A stretch of DNA of 64,000 nt from Mytilisepta virgata (taxonomy: Eukaryota > Mollusca > Bivalvia > Mytilida > Mytilidae), in contig CM051516.1 of assembly GCA_028015205.1 (NCBI GenBank), forward strand, positions 62,562,230-62,626,229, written 5' to 3'. The number at the start of each line of letters is the position of its first letter. The first letter of the stretch is position 1. The position numbers were made by a program, and so were the translations under genes. Shown here piece by piece: positions 25,280 to 55,300 of this stretch. The notes under the pieces were generated by a model. It made no database searches. It was not told where the DNA came from and worked only from the letters and a program-made list of their open reading frames with translations.

Positions 25280-27458
25280 TCAATTTGAAATTCTTGAGGG
25301 AAGCAACGTTTGGGTGTGAATCTCAGGTGGATTTGTCTGGAAAACGCATGAATCTTGAAAGACACACTTTGAACACACCAAATGACCACATGGAATGAGA
25401 ACAAATGCAAAAAGCCCATGTCCACATATGTAACAAGTGTAGCATCTAAGTTTTTTTCTTAATTCAGAATTTTCTTTTTTCAATTTCTGTAAATCTGTAA
25501 AGGTAGAAAACTGGATTAGAATAACATTTAAGAAATAGAATAAAGGCAAATACATAATACATGTAATACAGCTTTACTTAAGGCCTGACTGTAATTTTTT
25601 TTCAGTCTATGAAGAAATAACCTCAATCACGTGGTGCACACTAAATAACCCGCGTATTTGAAAGTGTGTGCACCATGTGCATGGAGGTTATTTCGAATAG
25701 AATGAAAACAAAATTATTGTCAATTCTTATAATTTAATTCCGGTTGTTTTGACGTGTAAAACATCGGGATACCCTTGCCTTTGACGTCATAGGAAAAAAG
25801 AAAATTTTAGTCTATGATATGACGCGTTACATCCAATATTAAATTATAATGGATAACAAGAAACATAAATAGAAATGGTGAGCTGTCAAAAGGGGCATAA
25901 AACGACTAAAATGTATGAAATACGCCTGTCGAACAAAACCAAATATAAAATCGTAAAAAAACAACAATCAAACTAAAAAGTTAAAAATACCCAACGTTTC
26001 GACCATTATGGTCTTGATTACGAGCGTGTAAAAAATAAAAATAAAAAGGTATTGACTCTTTGAAACCCAGAGCAAATTAATTATAATGCTTTAACTAAAA
26101 CTTCAGTTGACCTTATGCCATCCAATTAAACAATGACGAAGTTTTCTTTACTTTTTCATTTACTCCGAATGAAGTCGTTATCAAATACATGTATATGAAA
26201 GGATAAACTACACCCGATATTAATTGATGATTTGGAGGGTAAAATCCATTGCGGCAGTTTTCGACAAATTAACGTTCTAACAGAATAATATAGGAAAACA
26301 TGCAACCAAATTGAAACCAGAGGATCCCAGTAGCCTGTATGGCTCACTTGATATTTCCATTTGTTCATTCCTAAAGGACCGTGATATTAACATCCATGCC
26401 ATGTTTGTTTTCAATCCATTCAGTCATTTTCAACAAGAAGCTGTTTGTATGTTTTTCCAAGAGGGTCCTATGTTAAACTAAGTCCCCCGCTGGCCGCCAT
26501 TTTGGATGACAGATGAGCACCAAAGTAACAACACTTGGTAAGCAGCTCATAAGGAACATTCATTCTATGTTTGGTTTCAACCATTCTAGAAGATTTTCGT
26601 ATGTATTTCCCATAGGGTACAATGTTAAACTAAGTTCCCTGCTGGTGGCCATCCTGGATGAATGATGGCAACAAAGTAACAACACTTGGTGAGCACCTCA
26701 GAAGGAACATTCATGCCTTGTTTGATTTAAATCCATTCAGCATTTTTCTAGAAGAAGATTTTTGTATGTATTTCCCATAGGATCCTATGTTAAACTAAGT
26801 TCCCACTGTCGTAACCTTTCATGTGCCTCCACCGATTTGTGACTTCCCCCAGATTGACTTTGTTGAACTTCACGAGCAGGAGAAGGAACTGATTACCCTT
26901 CCGGAGCACCTGGGTTCACTCCTGGTTTTTATAGGAGTTCGTGTTGTTCATTGTTTTTTAGTTTTCTGTGTTTATTTGTTGTGCTTGTGGTTGTTCATTT
27001 GTCTTCCCGGGTTTGTCTGTCCAATGGATTACGTTTTTTTTTTTTTGTTGTTTTTTTTTTTTTTTTTTGCTCCTTAGGTATATTTGTCCTTTTCATAAAG
27101 TTAATTTTGTTGATAATTGCAATTCTAAAATAAACTCACAATTACTTTTCCAGAAACTGCAGACAGGTGAAGACCTATGCAGCAGATCTATATCACGAAC
27201 AGTCTCTTGAAATCTGACATCTATTGTTTCTGAACATTCATGACATTGAATAACGTTTTTTGTCAGTTGAATGAAGCCGTGCTCTGCTAAGGATTTGGGC
27301 CATGCTATCGGGAAATGTGACCACGTTGTAAAAGTATTTAATCGGCAAGTAATATGAGAAAAGGGAAGAAAGGGTTCGACTTCTCTAGGTGAATCTGACT
27401 GGACATTGCGTGTGGAAAGAGTTCTAGGTTCAGCTGTAAAACCATCAAGTATATCCAT
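25280..27458 (-). CDS. Small one-BIR RING protein (IAP family, RING damaged)
   Basis: Two exons on the minus strand, 27458-27146 and 25494-25280, have a phase-1 GTAATT donor and a TTTACAG acceptor and give 175 codons plus stop. The first exon starts MDILDGF and holds a divergent BIR: RLNTFTTW, SLAEHGF, CHEC, then HRSSPVC. That last His-Cys spacing is five residues, one less than the usual six. The second exon opens with a helix (LQKLKKENSELRKKLR). It continues into a RING with CYIC, an 11-residue spacer and CGH-x2-C-x2-C, but the last pair reads C-x-F where the paralogue at 12604 has C-x-C. So one zinc ligand is missing. It may still be expressed as a BIR protein with a weak RING, or be a young pseudogene. 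The 1.65-kb intron carries a retroelement tail, a tandem array and a palindrome. Extra exons are not excluded. Confidence 0.6.
25598..25710. repeat. Palindromic MITE-like hairpin
   Basis: GAAATAACCTC...CACGTGGTGCACAC on the left faces GTGTGCACCATGTG...GAGGTTATTTC on the right with a short loop. Weaker pairing extends outward (TTTTCAGTCTAT / ATAGAATGAAAA). It lies in the intron of the BIR-RING gene. Confidence 0.65.
26440..26805 (+). repeat. Tandem repeat, about 150-165-bp units
   Basis: TATGTTAAACTAAGT(T/C)C recurs at about 26470, 26622 and 26787, followed each time by a GGCCATC(C/T)TGGATGA-type block and AACAACACTTGGT. It is related to the arrays at 32270-33050 and 41960-42950. It runs into the Penelope-like tail at 26800. 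Confidence 0.7.
26800..27095 (+). repeat. Penelope-like element tail copy with long poly-T
   Basis: Full tail block as at 4130-4430: TTCCCACTGTCGTAACCTTT, GGAGCACCTGGGTTCACTCC, CCCGGGTTTGTCTGTCCAAT and AGGTATATTTGTCC, with an expanded T-run at 27032-27068. It is inserted in antisense in the intron of the BIR-RING gene, about 50 bases from the BIR exon donor. Confidence 0.75.
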
Positions 27459-30434
27459 ACCTCTGCCTCTTGGCTATCCAATTGGCTGTGAAACAAAATG
27501 TATTTTAAATTATATACAATGGAATATTTGAACAAGTATTTCCATGAAATAAGTCAAAACAGTAGGAAGAATAAAAAAAGAACTATCAGTTTCATGTTTG
27601 AAAATCAACCGTCAGAGAAATTTCAATAAAGCTAACAAGGTAGGCGTATTGGTGCATTTCTTTTTGTAAAAGCCGTAATAAACATAGATCAAAATAAAAG
27701 CCTTTCACATAATAACGTGACCGAAAGCTTAAATAATTTCCTCAGATACAGAGTATTATTGATTAACAAGTGAATTATTATTGGCTTCAATACGACTAAA
27801 ACTGTCTTTTCAATACAGAATAATTAACTCGGCCAATGTCGAAAAACCCCGGCCAATAAGGCTGATTCGATTTTCTCTAGATTTTAGTTTGAAAACATAC
27901 GAAAACTCCGAAACTACATTTTATATAAATGTATACATGGTCTGCGATTAAAGGTGCTTTAAAATTGATAATTATAAATTATTCAGTAATAGCTCTGACT
28001 AAAAATATCTTTCATAATCCTCATTCTAATTCTTCAATGAATATACTAGAGAAGAGTTAGTTCGGAAAAAATTCATACAGAATATGCATTGTGAAAACTA
28101 GTTAATAAAGATATCATTAGGTGGTTCTGTCTGCATTGGCCTTGTTTTTTGGTCCTCGGTCAGCTGTACAGCAAGCCTCGGACCAATAACAAGGTAAATA
28201 CAGAAACAACCAAGTAATATCATAGTTTTGTGACAGACTAAACTCATCCTCCTAGTTGTTGTAAGAACAAATTCCAATACCGTTTACACATGGGTAAAAA
28301 AAAATGAAAATGTAAACAAACCAGCAATATGAACATGTTTTGAAGTGATAGAATGTACATTGTAGTTTCGTTACCATTACCAAAATTAAATAAAAGTAAT
28401 AAGGACAACACAGGATACTTACAGGTCTACTCTAGTGTGTTGATGAAGGCAGATACATATATGTGGATGAGACACTCGTCACTCCGGAAATTGTGCATTA
28501 ATACCTTCCGTGTTCGGTATTTTTTTTCTTTTTATATATATTTTGTTTACTATATATACAGTAGTCGTTACGGGGATTGTCTTTTAAATATTTCTAAACA
28601 AATGCTTACTAGAAATTCATCTGACATTAAAAAGCTTTTTTTACAAATAAGCTGGGACCGTGGTACTTCACAGAGGATTCTGTACATGTATAAAACTGGG
28701 AAATGTTTTCTAATGTTTTTTTCAGTTTCAAATTATAACATAAACTATATTGCTTCTCTGACCGTTTGGATAATTAATGCCAAAGCTTTTGTTCAACTCA
28801 ACATGAATTTGTTGTTTCAGGTAAGGTAGTATAAAGAAAGACTAAACAAATATATCATCCCTACCCCGGGATCCTTACCAAACATTTTATAAAATAAACC
28901 TTGTAGTCGTAAAACACTGGACATAATCGGGAGATTCTCGGTTTTATAAGGTCAACAATGACATATTAATTAATTAATCAAATGGACAGATCCTCAGATA
29001 ACAAGACCAAAACCGGTTCTGGACCTGCGTTGAAGCCCCGGTCGAAGCATGCAATTCATTGATCGGCAAACAGGGGGTGGCTGCACGACAAATCCACAAA
29101 TTGCTTACACGCTCAACTCATTATCAAGCTGCAGACAAAATATAAAATCAGTCCCTTTTTGTAGAAGCCAAGAAAATTTTGACAGTTTCCTACCCAAGGT
29201 CTTTCGGACGGACGAACGGACAGTCAAGCAGTTACCTGGTTATTAGACCTGCTTAGCCGTTGGCGACGCTTACCTGGTTATTAGACCTGCTTTGCCGTTG
29301 GCGACGCAGGTAGAAATAACGTAAGAGCACAATACACAAAGATAAAAACAGGGAGTCAGGATCGTCTGACTTGGTACAGGCACTGAGTGTTGGTGGGGTT
29401 TTATGGGTACCCAGACATAACATGTATGGAATGCTCCCTGACACATGGCCCCATTCAATTTTTCAAAACGCTGCTTGGCGTCAGTGAAATATCAGAGCAT
29501 GTATTTGATGTCAGGACAAGAATTTCATTCATTAAATATTAGTAAAAAAAAAATGGACCACCGAAAAATAAGTCAAAATTTATTTTGATGTACAAACTTA
29601 CCAAATCTTCATAATATGTTAATTGAGTTGTATCAGTATAAATTACTATTTAATGGTTTTGAAATAAAAAATGTGATCACCCTACTGGCTATGTCAGAAT
29701 TATTTCCTGTTTCTCCTTCAAGCACATGTCACTAATTTGGTTTTCTTTATTACAGGCTCACGTTTAGTGTTCTTGCACTGTAAACACAGGGTAAGGCTAA
29801 TCCATTTTGGAAGAGAAAAGATAGCGGGAATGTCTTTTTTCAACCAATGAGGACCAAAGCTATGTCAATGCAACTTAAAACAAGTGATTTATTTTGTTTT
29901 AATCAGAAATAAACACACACATTTATTTATTTTCCATGAATGAACTACAATAATTTTAAATTACATTGCACTAAAAAGAAAAATCTTATTTCACATCGGC
30001 ATGTTTTTGTAAAGCTTCCTTTGAGCACATAGCATTACAGTATTGTAATAATGATAGATCCAGCTAGGAAGACTAGAAAATATAAAAAAATTAGCAAGCA
30101 GTCATAAAATATATCTCATGTAAATAGATATTCATGGTGACAGATAAAAATAATTTAAAATACATGAAAAGTTTAAAAGGTATGCAACTCCTTATTCAAT
30201 ATTTAAATATATGATCATTTATTTAAACAGAGGACATCTTCAAAAAAGAAAAAGAATGAAAGATGAAAACTACAGGCAAAGATAAAACAATTAAAGGTCT
30301 TTTAGAAAATAATTATCAAATTTCAATAAAATATAGTATCTCAGTCACATCCTTATGGGACTCTTGTCCATCAGCTATTCTTACAAAACAGGTATAACAA
30401 AAGCAGTCCATCGATATCATAATTGTTTTATGTG
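27459..30434. other. Intergenic between BIR-RING gene and ZMPSTE24
   Basis: No supported gene. A 158-codon frame at 28353-28829 (+) is T-rich and shows no domain. A strong minus-strand donor (GACCT|GTAAGT) near 28425 could end a 5' UTR exon of the BIR-RING gene, but this is speculative. The hairpin at 28120-28215 is listed separately. A 45-base direct duplication (CTTACCTGGTTATTAGACCT unit) lies at 29229-29308. Confidence 0.5.
28120..28215. repeat. Palindromic MITE-like hairpin
   Basis: CCTTGTTTTTTGGTCCTCGG on the left pairs with the reverse complement of CCTCGGACCAATAACAAGG on the right, and GGTTCTGTCTGCATT pairs with AATACAGAAACAACC further out. The loop is about 12 bases. Confidence 0.65.
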
Positions 30435-48084
<17,650 letters not shown>

Positions 48085-48250
48085 TGTCACGCCAGGGGAA
48101 TCGGTAGCGGAAGTGTTCGCGAACACATTAAAAAACAAAAACGACAACCGAATTTTCCGGTTTATTTTTTTTTCGGGGGGGGGGGGGGGGGGCGTGTAGA
48201 CTCAATATATGGCACAAAAACTGAGCGGCGACAGGGTGCGTGACTTTTAG
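48085..48250 (-). promoter_or_regulatory. Probable ZMPSTE24 5' UTR/promoter region with G18 tract
   Basis: Directly upstream of the ZMPSTE24 start the sequence is GC- and CpG-richer than its surroundings (TTCGCGAAC, GGTAGCGG). It contains 18 consecutive G on the plus strand at 48175-48192, which is C18 on the coding strand, about 90 bases before the ATG. No TATA box was seen. A CpG-type housekeeping promoter is inferred. Confidence 0.4.
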
Positions 48251-51200
48251 ATCGCAATAAATAAGAATTATCATTCGAACTATTTAACAGCTACACATGT
48301 GCACGATCGTTTTCAAATAGTCAATCTGAGAATAGACAAATTTATCCCGTGCCAGACTTCCATGACTTCTGGCTATTTTATTTTATTTTATTTTATTTTT
48401 GTATTATATAATGAGTAATTTTAATAAATATTCGTGCGTTTATTATCGATCTGCTATATACTATCAACGTCCTGATACTAAAAACTAGGATTTTCATTTT
48501 TATAGCTACATTTTTTTATAATTAATGGAGCATTTTAATAAAGGTGTGTGTGTAAGGGGAGGGTGTCACAAAGAATGCAGAAATGAAATATAATTTCAAA
48601 TATCTGATAAGTAACATTTTAATTTATTTTAAATTAATCATTTATCTTTTTTGTTATCATATTATATAATTAATTCTATTTACTCGTATGAACGATATTT
48701 ACTTTGTTATGACAAGGTAGAAGCTGATTGGGATGGGCGCCTTCTTGAATAATTTCACAACAATCGTAAAAAATAACACATTTCAACCTTAATTGGAAGC
48801 AAGAAAAATGGGGTCTGAAATGAATTGGTCTTCATGATGATATTCTATCATATATTAACTTTATTTTGTGGGGTTGGATTAAATATCAAGAGGAAATCAT
48901 CGAAATTATTTTTTGAAAAATGAGTCCTTATGCAAAATTCACGTATGTTATATCAAGGACGTATATTAGTATATATATGTTACTTATACGTCCTTGGTTA
49001 TATGTATTTATTAGGTATTAAACACAAAAAATTCAAATAAAATTGGAAGCAAAAATTTTATGCCCTGGACTGATTTAAAGTACATATCGAAAACGACCAA
49101 AAGATAAGCTATACAGTGAGGGGTTGGATGGTGTCAAACACACGTAACAACTACGTTGTGGGCATTTAATTAACAAGTCCCATTAATTTGTATTGATAAA
49201 TCGACAGCCATTATTTGACACCTATGTACTACCGGTGTCTTCTGACTATTCCTACATTTTTTATTTTACTAAGGTGGCTATTCCTACATGGGAGATTATG
49301 GGAAGAACAATAGATGTTGTTATTGCAAAATTTAGTGATACATTTGTATTATGATTTTTTGATATTATTTACTTGTATATATTAATGTTTTCACCTAAAT
49401 AATTTCATTTGCTTGTGAATAACATTGCGCTTATAAATTGATATTGTGCTTTTGAATATTTTTTACACAAAATGTGTTATGAAATTATTAAATAAAATAT
49501 TGTAGTATAAACTATTCTTTTTCCTTATTGTCCACAAGATTTACCTGGATTTACCCTTTTTCATTAGTTTAGTGTGGTTACAACATAATCCTACATAATC
49601 CCATTGTTTACATAAAAATTCTGGGAACTCCAACATAAAATTTTACTATTTTACCTATAAAATTCAAAATGTAGGAAAAGCCAGAATAAACCGTACTACC
49701 AAAAGTCACGTGATGACCGAAATAGCTGGATATGTTTCTTTTAACGCAATAGAATTAGGACCTTAAGTTAACCCAATGTTTATAGAAACGTTTTATTATA
49801 CCGCAATATTAGGACCTTAAATTAACCCAATGTTTATAGAAACGTTTTATGATACGACAATGTATAAATGTTCCTACAGCATACACTAATTAATTGGTCT
49901 TTGAATCGTCTGGTTTAAGTATTTTTGTTGTAACAGGTTTAAAGCTTTTCCATTCTTAAAATGTATGAAAATTACTGGACTGGTGTCGGACAATCGTTGA
50001 AAAGACCAACGCAAGTAAACGTTTTGGCTGAACAATATTTTTGTTTGTTTTTGCAACTGTGTAGCAACATGTCATTAGGGAACAACCATTTAACTTCAAA
50101 GGGGGAAGGAGTATGTTTTTTTTGTGAAAAAAATATTCTGATTGCAAAGGGAAGGAAAAAAATAATCTTTTACAGCAAGGGCCCCAACAAAAATATGTTT
50201 TACAAAACAACGGAAAAAACTTTTCTGGTTTAGATATATCTTTTCAAAAAACAAAAAAAACAAAAAAGAATCCGAGAGTTGATTTAAAATATCACAGGCA
50301 TTACAAGAAAAGCTTTAGACCATTATTTAATACAAACCTGACTTGATTTGTTTTGAACATAACAAAAGATTTTCCTTAGTTTTTTTCAGTCATACTTGAC
50401 CTTTCAGTGATTATAACCATCAAGATGGAGCAACAATCATGACAATCAAAGCATTGTTCCTTTTTAAAATATGCATACATGTACATATACCCAATGTGTG
50501 TCTACCCAGTACTGTGTGGAATTATGATTATTATTATTTGGAAACATTTGGTAAATGTATGATGGTTTAAAGGTGTATAACAACAGACCAGACAGTGAAT
50601 GCCTTAAACCACATTCGACACCATCACCACACAGGGGATATCAGAGAGACTATGATATTTATTTACGAGATGGACCTATGTGCATGTGATGTGTGTTGCA
50701 AAGATCTGAACTATAGAATAGAGAAGAGCCAAAGAGACAACAAACCGACGAAAGAGCAGAAAACAATCTTGTTTTAAATTTACAAATGAAAAATATATGC
50801 AAATGTTTTGTTATAAAAAAACAAATTCATAGTATATACCAGTTTTATTTACTGATAGTGATTTCATAGGAATAAATACATCTTTTACTTTCTGGGCATT
50901 GCTAAAAAAATCTGATTCGCTTTGGTAAGAAAAAAAAATTATTTGGTTTGATTGTAGTCCAAAAAAAATAAAATTGTGTCCATGCCTTGAAAAAAAAATT
51001 TCAAACCAATATAAAAAACATACTCCCCTTGAAGTTAAATGGTTGTTCACTTAAGATACATATGGGTATAAACCGTGCTATTTATATCACCGAATTGTTT
51101 TAATACTGTAATGAACAGTATTTTATGAAGTTAAATTCAGATAATGACAAATTATATATTTGATAGTTTTATGAACGTATCATGATGATGTACTTGCTGT

Positions 51201-52368
51201 CAATAACTTCAATGTGACCTTCCTATCTACATTATGAACCACCCATACAATTGTAACTATTACAATATATATGGGTATCCATAAAACATATTTAACCTCA
51301 CCACTGTTCAGTGTCTGTAATACGTTTGAGTAGTGTGTGCACGTGACACTCTTTTCTTTCTATGTTTGTGTTTTGTGCTCTTTTATGTTATGTTTGTCCA
51401 AGGATTTGTCAGTGTGATGGAATTAATTTATTATTATGTCTTCGTTGACCTTTTCTGCTACCCGTTGTTGTTTATAGTTTAATTTACGGTGTAGTCAAAG
51501 GTCCAATGGTTCATTTCTTTTAGAGAACACTTAGTCCGATAATGCTCTAACGTTTGTCCTATTGACTTAGTCGTAGAAAAATGGGAAATTTGCGAACAAG
51601 ATTTATCAAATTTTTTGCCCAAATTTCAAATTAATTTTCTGTCGAGAAAATCGTCCCAGGCAAGGGTTCTCGGTATCCATTCACACGTGCTCCCCGGACT
51701 CACCCATGGCGGATACAATGTATATTCTGTGGGACGGAAATTAAGTCACCTTGCAGTCCCCATCGTTCAGACAGAAGAACCAATCAAATCAAGCAGGCGA
51801 ACATTATATTTACGTATATGCATTAAACTAAATAGTTCGGGTTTATCTTTGTAGTTTTGAATGTAATCTCCGTCTATTTTTTTCAATTATTCAACCACAT
51901 TTCGTGTTTGGGCGAAGAGTGTGTGGTGAACACTATAGATATCTAATTTTGTCTATTCAGTTTGGAGATCTGATGGGATATTTTCTTCTTTACATTTTAC
52001 TCCATACCCGTTCTTTTTCATAGAAATGTGATAAAATGTGCAATACAGAATTTAAGGACTCATATCCAGAATATTTGATAATTCGTTTTTTCATGTAAAT
52101 TGATCTTTGTTCAATTTTTTACTCTCGATCAGGTGACTGAGAGTTTTATCTTCATTTCCATATATGCCCAAAAAGGCACTTTTATTACTTCAAATGGTAA
52201 TTGGTACCCCCCTTTTTATATAGTTGGAGATAATATAAATTCTATCTGCATCGTCACTGCCGAACACCGCTTGTCAATGATTTCGAACCTCCCAAACACC
52301 AAGTAGAATGTTAACGTGTTCAAATTGGACTATTAACATTTTTAAATGAATTTTATTGCAAAGTAATA
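48251..52368. other. Intergenic between ZMPSTE24 and the ShKT-Ly6-CTLD gene
   Basis: No supported gene. It contains a 54-bp duplication at 49746-49856 (AGGACCTTAA(G/A)TTAACCCAA unit). An inverted pair of repeat copies lies at 50070-50230 (+) and 50820-51055 (-), sharing GAACAACCATTTAACTTCAA. A fragment of the 31670 repeat lies at 50712-50770. Small frames at 49961 and 51615 show no domain. Confidence 0.6.
51265..51500 (+). repeat. Dispersed retroelement tail family 2
   Basis: Shares GGTATCCATAAAAC, CACCACTGTTCAGTG, TTTTGTGCTCTTTTATGTTA and a GTTGACCTTT block with 16730-17000 in the same order and strand. Confidence 0.65.
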
Positions 52369-55300
52369 TTACACAATCTTTATCTGACAAAGTGGTCTGT
52401 ATTTGTGGGAACAAGCAACATTTTGTAGACCCATTGTGTACGAATTGCTGTTTTGATAAAAATGGTATACTGCAATCATACAGAAACGGTTGTCTGTGTT
52501 CCAATGTCTGACAAACATTTCAGGCTCCATTGGTATTCCGGTGGTATCCCAAACCCACTGAGGTCTTGATCTGGAGTGACTGACGTCTGTCATTCCTACA
52601 TAACCTTGGAATTCTTTAATTAGAAACGAACAAGTATATTGTTTCTGTTTAAATGATAACTTTAAGATAAACATGCAAATAGTTATAATTCGATACTAGC
52701 CCAAAATTGATACTTTGAATTTACTGCTACAAAAAATATTAAATTGTGTGAACTTAAAAGTGTCTCCCTCGATATTGTGCTTAGCTCTGCTGTATATTGT
52801 GTGAACTTAAAAGTATCTCCCTCGATATTGTGCTGAGCTCTGCCCCTAAATTGTGCGACTTAAAAGTATCTCCCTCGATATCGTGCTTAGCTCTGCCCCT
52901 ATATTGTTTGAACTTAAAAGTATCTCCCTCGATATTGTGCTAAGCTCTGCCCCTATATTGTTTGAACTTAAAAGTATCTCCCTCGATATTGTGCTAAGCT
53001 CTGCCCCTATATTGTTTGAACTTAAAAGTATCTCCCTCGATATTGTGCTAAGCTCTGCCCCTATATTGTTTGAACTTAAAAGTATCTCCCTCGATATTGT
53101 GCTGAGCTCTGCCCCTAAATTGTGTGAACTGAAAAGTCAAAAACGAAATTTGCACACATTGTGCAGCAAACTTAATACCAAAGAATTCATCATAGGTAAT
53201 GAAAAGGTTTTACTCTAAGAATTCGCTAGAAAATTTTGAAAAATAATTCAAAATTCCTTGTTTTATGTGAATGTAGTACAAACAGCAATGATTTGTCGAA
53301 TAGACATTATATTGTTGAGATGATTTTAATAAAATCATAAGAAAACAATACACAAAGGAAATAAAGTGATAATCAGTTTTATGTAACATACCTGTACTTG
53401 ATACATGAAACAGTCTCTTTGAATATTTTAAGAATTCTTGTAACTCAAATGTGGTGTTAAATTCTGCTAAATGGGAACATTTTTGTTTACAATATTCCTA
53501 AAATTAAGTAGATGAAACGTGTTAGATACTTAGATGTGTGTACTTTTACCTTTTACCGTGCTAGTATTCCCTAGTTACTAGTGTATATATATGCAATATA
53601 CCATGTACATACATTGTTGGAAAATATATAGTTTATACGTGACAAAGGCTAGAAATGAAAATTTTACCGAGGACCTTGTAGATATACGCAATACTTTGTT
53701 TTTATCCTCCAAGTTATTTACTGTAAAATTATTCTTTCAACTATTAGCTGAAAATTCGTCTAAATTGAAAATAGAAACTGTATTTTTCTGGTATTACATA
53801 ACGTATTGATTATAATTTACGAATGTAAGTACATGTAGGGCTTGGTTTTATTGTTTAACCAGGAATGCAGGATTTTTGGGGAGGTTAGAGTATTGTAAAA
53901 ACATTTTGAAGCCGACGCCACATTCTGTGTCATATTAAGCCAGGACCGTATATATTCATTTGTAGCTCTTATCTACTACATATATAAATTATTCTTTTTA
54001 TTTTGGATATGAAGTTACTTTTGTCTTGTTAGATTTTTTTATGCTTTTTTTTGATACATTTAGCGCTTTTTTGAAGTGTTGAAAAATGCTGAAATTAACA
54101 CAGCAATCCCAATAAATCCCTTCGAGATCTTCCTAAGATACATTGAGCATTATGTTTTTTTCAGGGGTGATTAAATTTCATAAATATCTCCATTAAAAAA
54201 ACTAATCCGACCAGAAATATTTAAATACATAACTCACTTTACTTTGGTCTTTGTTCATGACAGAATCACCAAGATGGTAGCAGATATTATCTAGCGAATG
54301 AAACCCTATTGGGCACCGAGATACTTTGTCACAACCTGAAATTATGAAACTAGTGTTATGATCTTTACGGAAACTTTTCATTGGATAATTTATTATTTTC
54401 GATAAACTGTTGGCGTGTCCGACATTTTAAAGTTTCAGTTGTAATTTTTTAAATTATAAATATGTACAAAGCATACAAGACTAATTTTCATATAATTCGA
54501 GAAAGTTTATTTGTTTTATATTATATTTGTGTAAATATTTGCTTTTATTTAAATGTAAGCCAACAATTGTGTTTTGGTATACAGACCTGGTGCCTTTGTC
54601 GTGATAGCTGTATGTGTTGGCTTTACACTATCAGTCGTCGAAGTGTTTGCATTACATTTCTCTCCAATACAGCATTTCCCTTGGAATGAAAATGTTTGTC
54701 GTCTTCCTAAGATATCTGTTCCCGAGTTACGGAAATTATGACAAATCTATAACAAATGGGAATTAAATGACAAAGGTGACGTAAACCATACATAGAATGA
54801 TTATATTTCGTACAATCATTTAGATTTATATAGAAACAATATGTTTCAAACAAGTACATACTTTGTGATATTGCACGTTGAACTATTTTTAGAAACATGA
54901 TATATTACCCAGTGAAGCACCATAATTGTATAATATTTCGTTGTCACTATTTTCGTCTTTTATTTCAGAAAAAAGTATATGTCAACCATCAATTACATTT
55001 AGTAATGAAAACGACATTATAACACCAGCTTCATTTAGATCATCAGTCTAAGCACTTGTGACGGATTACGGGAGCTCATCCCACAGAGCTACCTAGCGCT
55101 TCCCCAGGTAGCGGATAGGGGAGACCTTCTCTTTTGGGGGTTGTCAGGTCATAATACGGAAAGCATGACCGCGGACAATAGTGAGTAACGTATTTTGAGA
55201 ATGCCACACTCCCTCCACACCAAACACTCCTTCTGAAGTTTTCGAAAAAGAGTAGGCTAATGTCGCTACAGAAAGCTAAATTATCCGACCTTACCCATCC

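Noticed and set aside
26823..27210. Overlapping small open frames in all three plus frames
   Set aside because: They run through the Penelope-like tail and its long poly-T tract and recur, interrupted, at other copies.
28353..28829. 158-codon open frame
   Set aside because: T-rich, no domain, no convincing splice or start context; treated as chance. A transcript would change this.
52853..53218. 121-codon repetitive protein on the plus strand
   Set aside because: It is produced by the 54-bp minisatellite inside an intron on the opposite strand; kept only as a finding to check.
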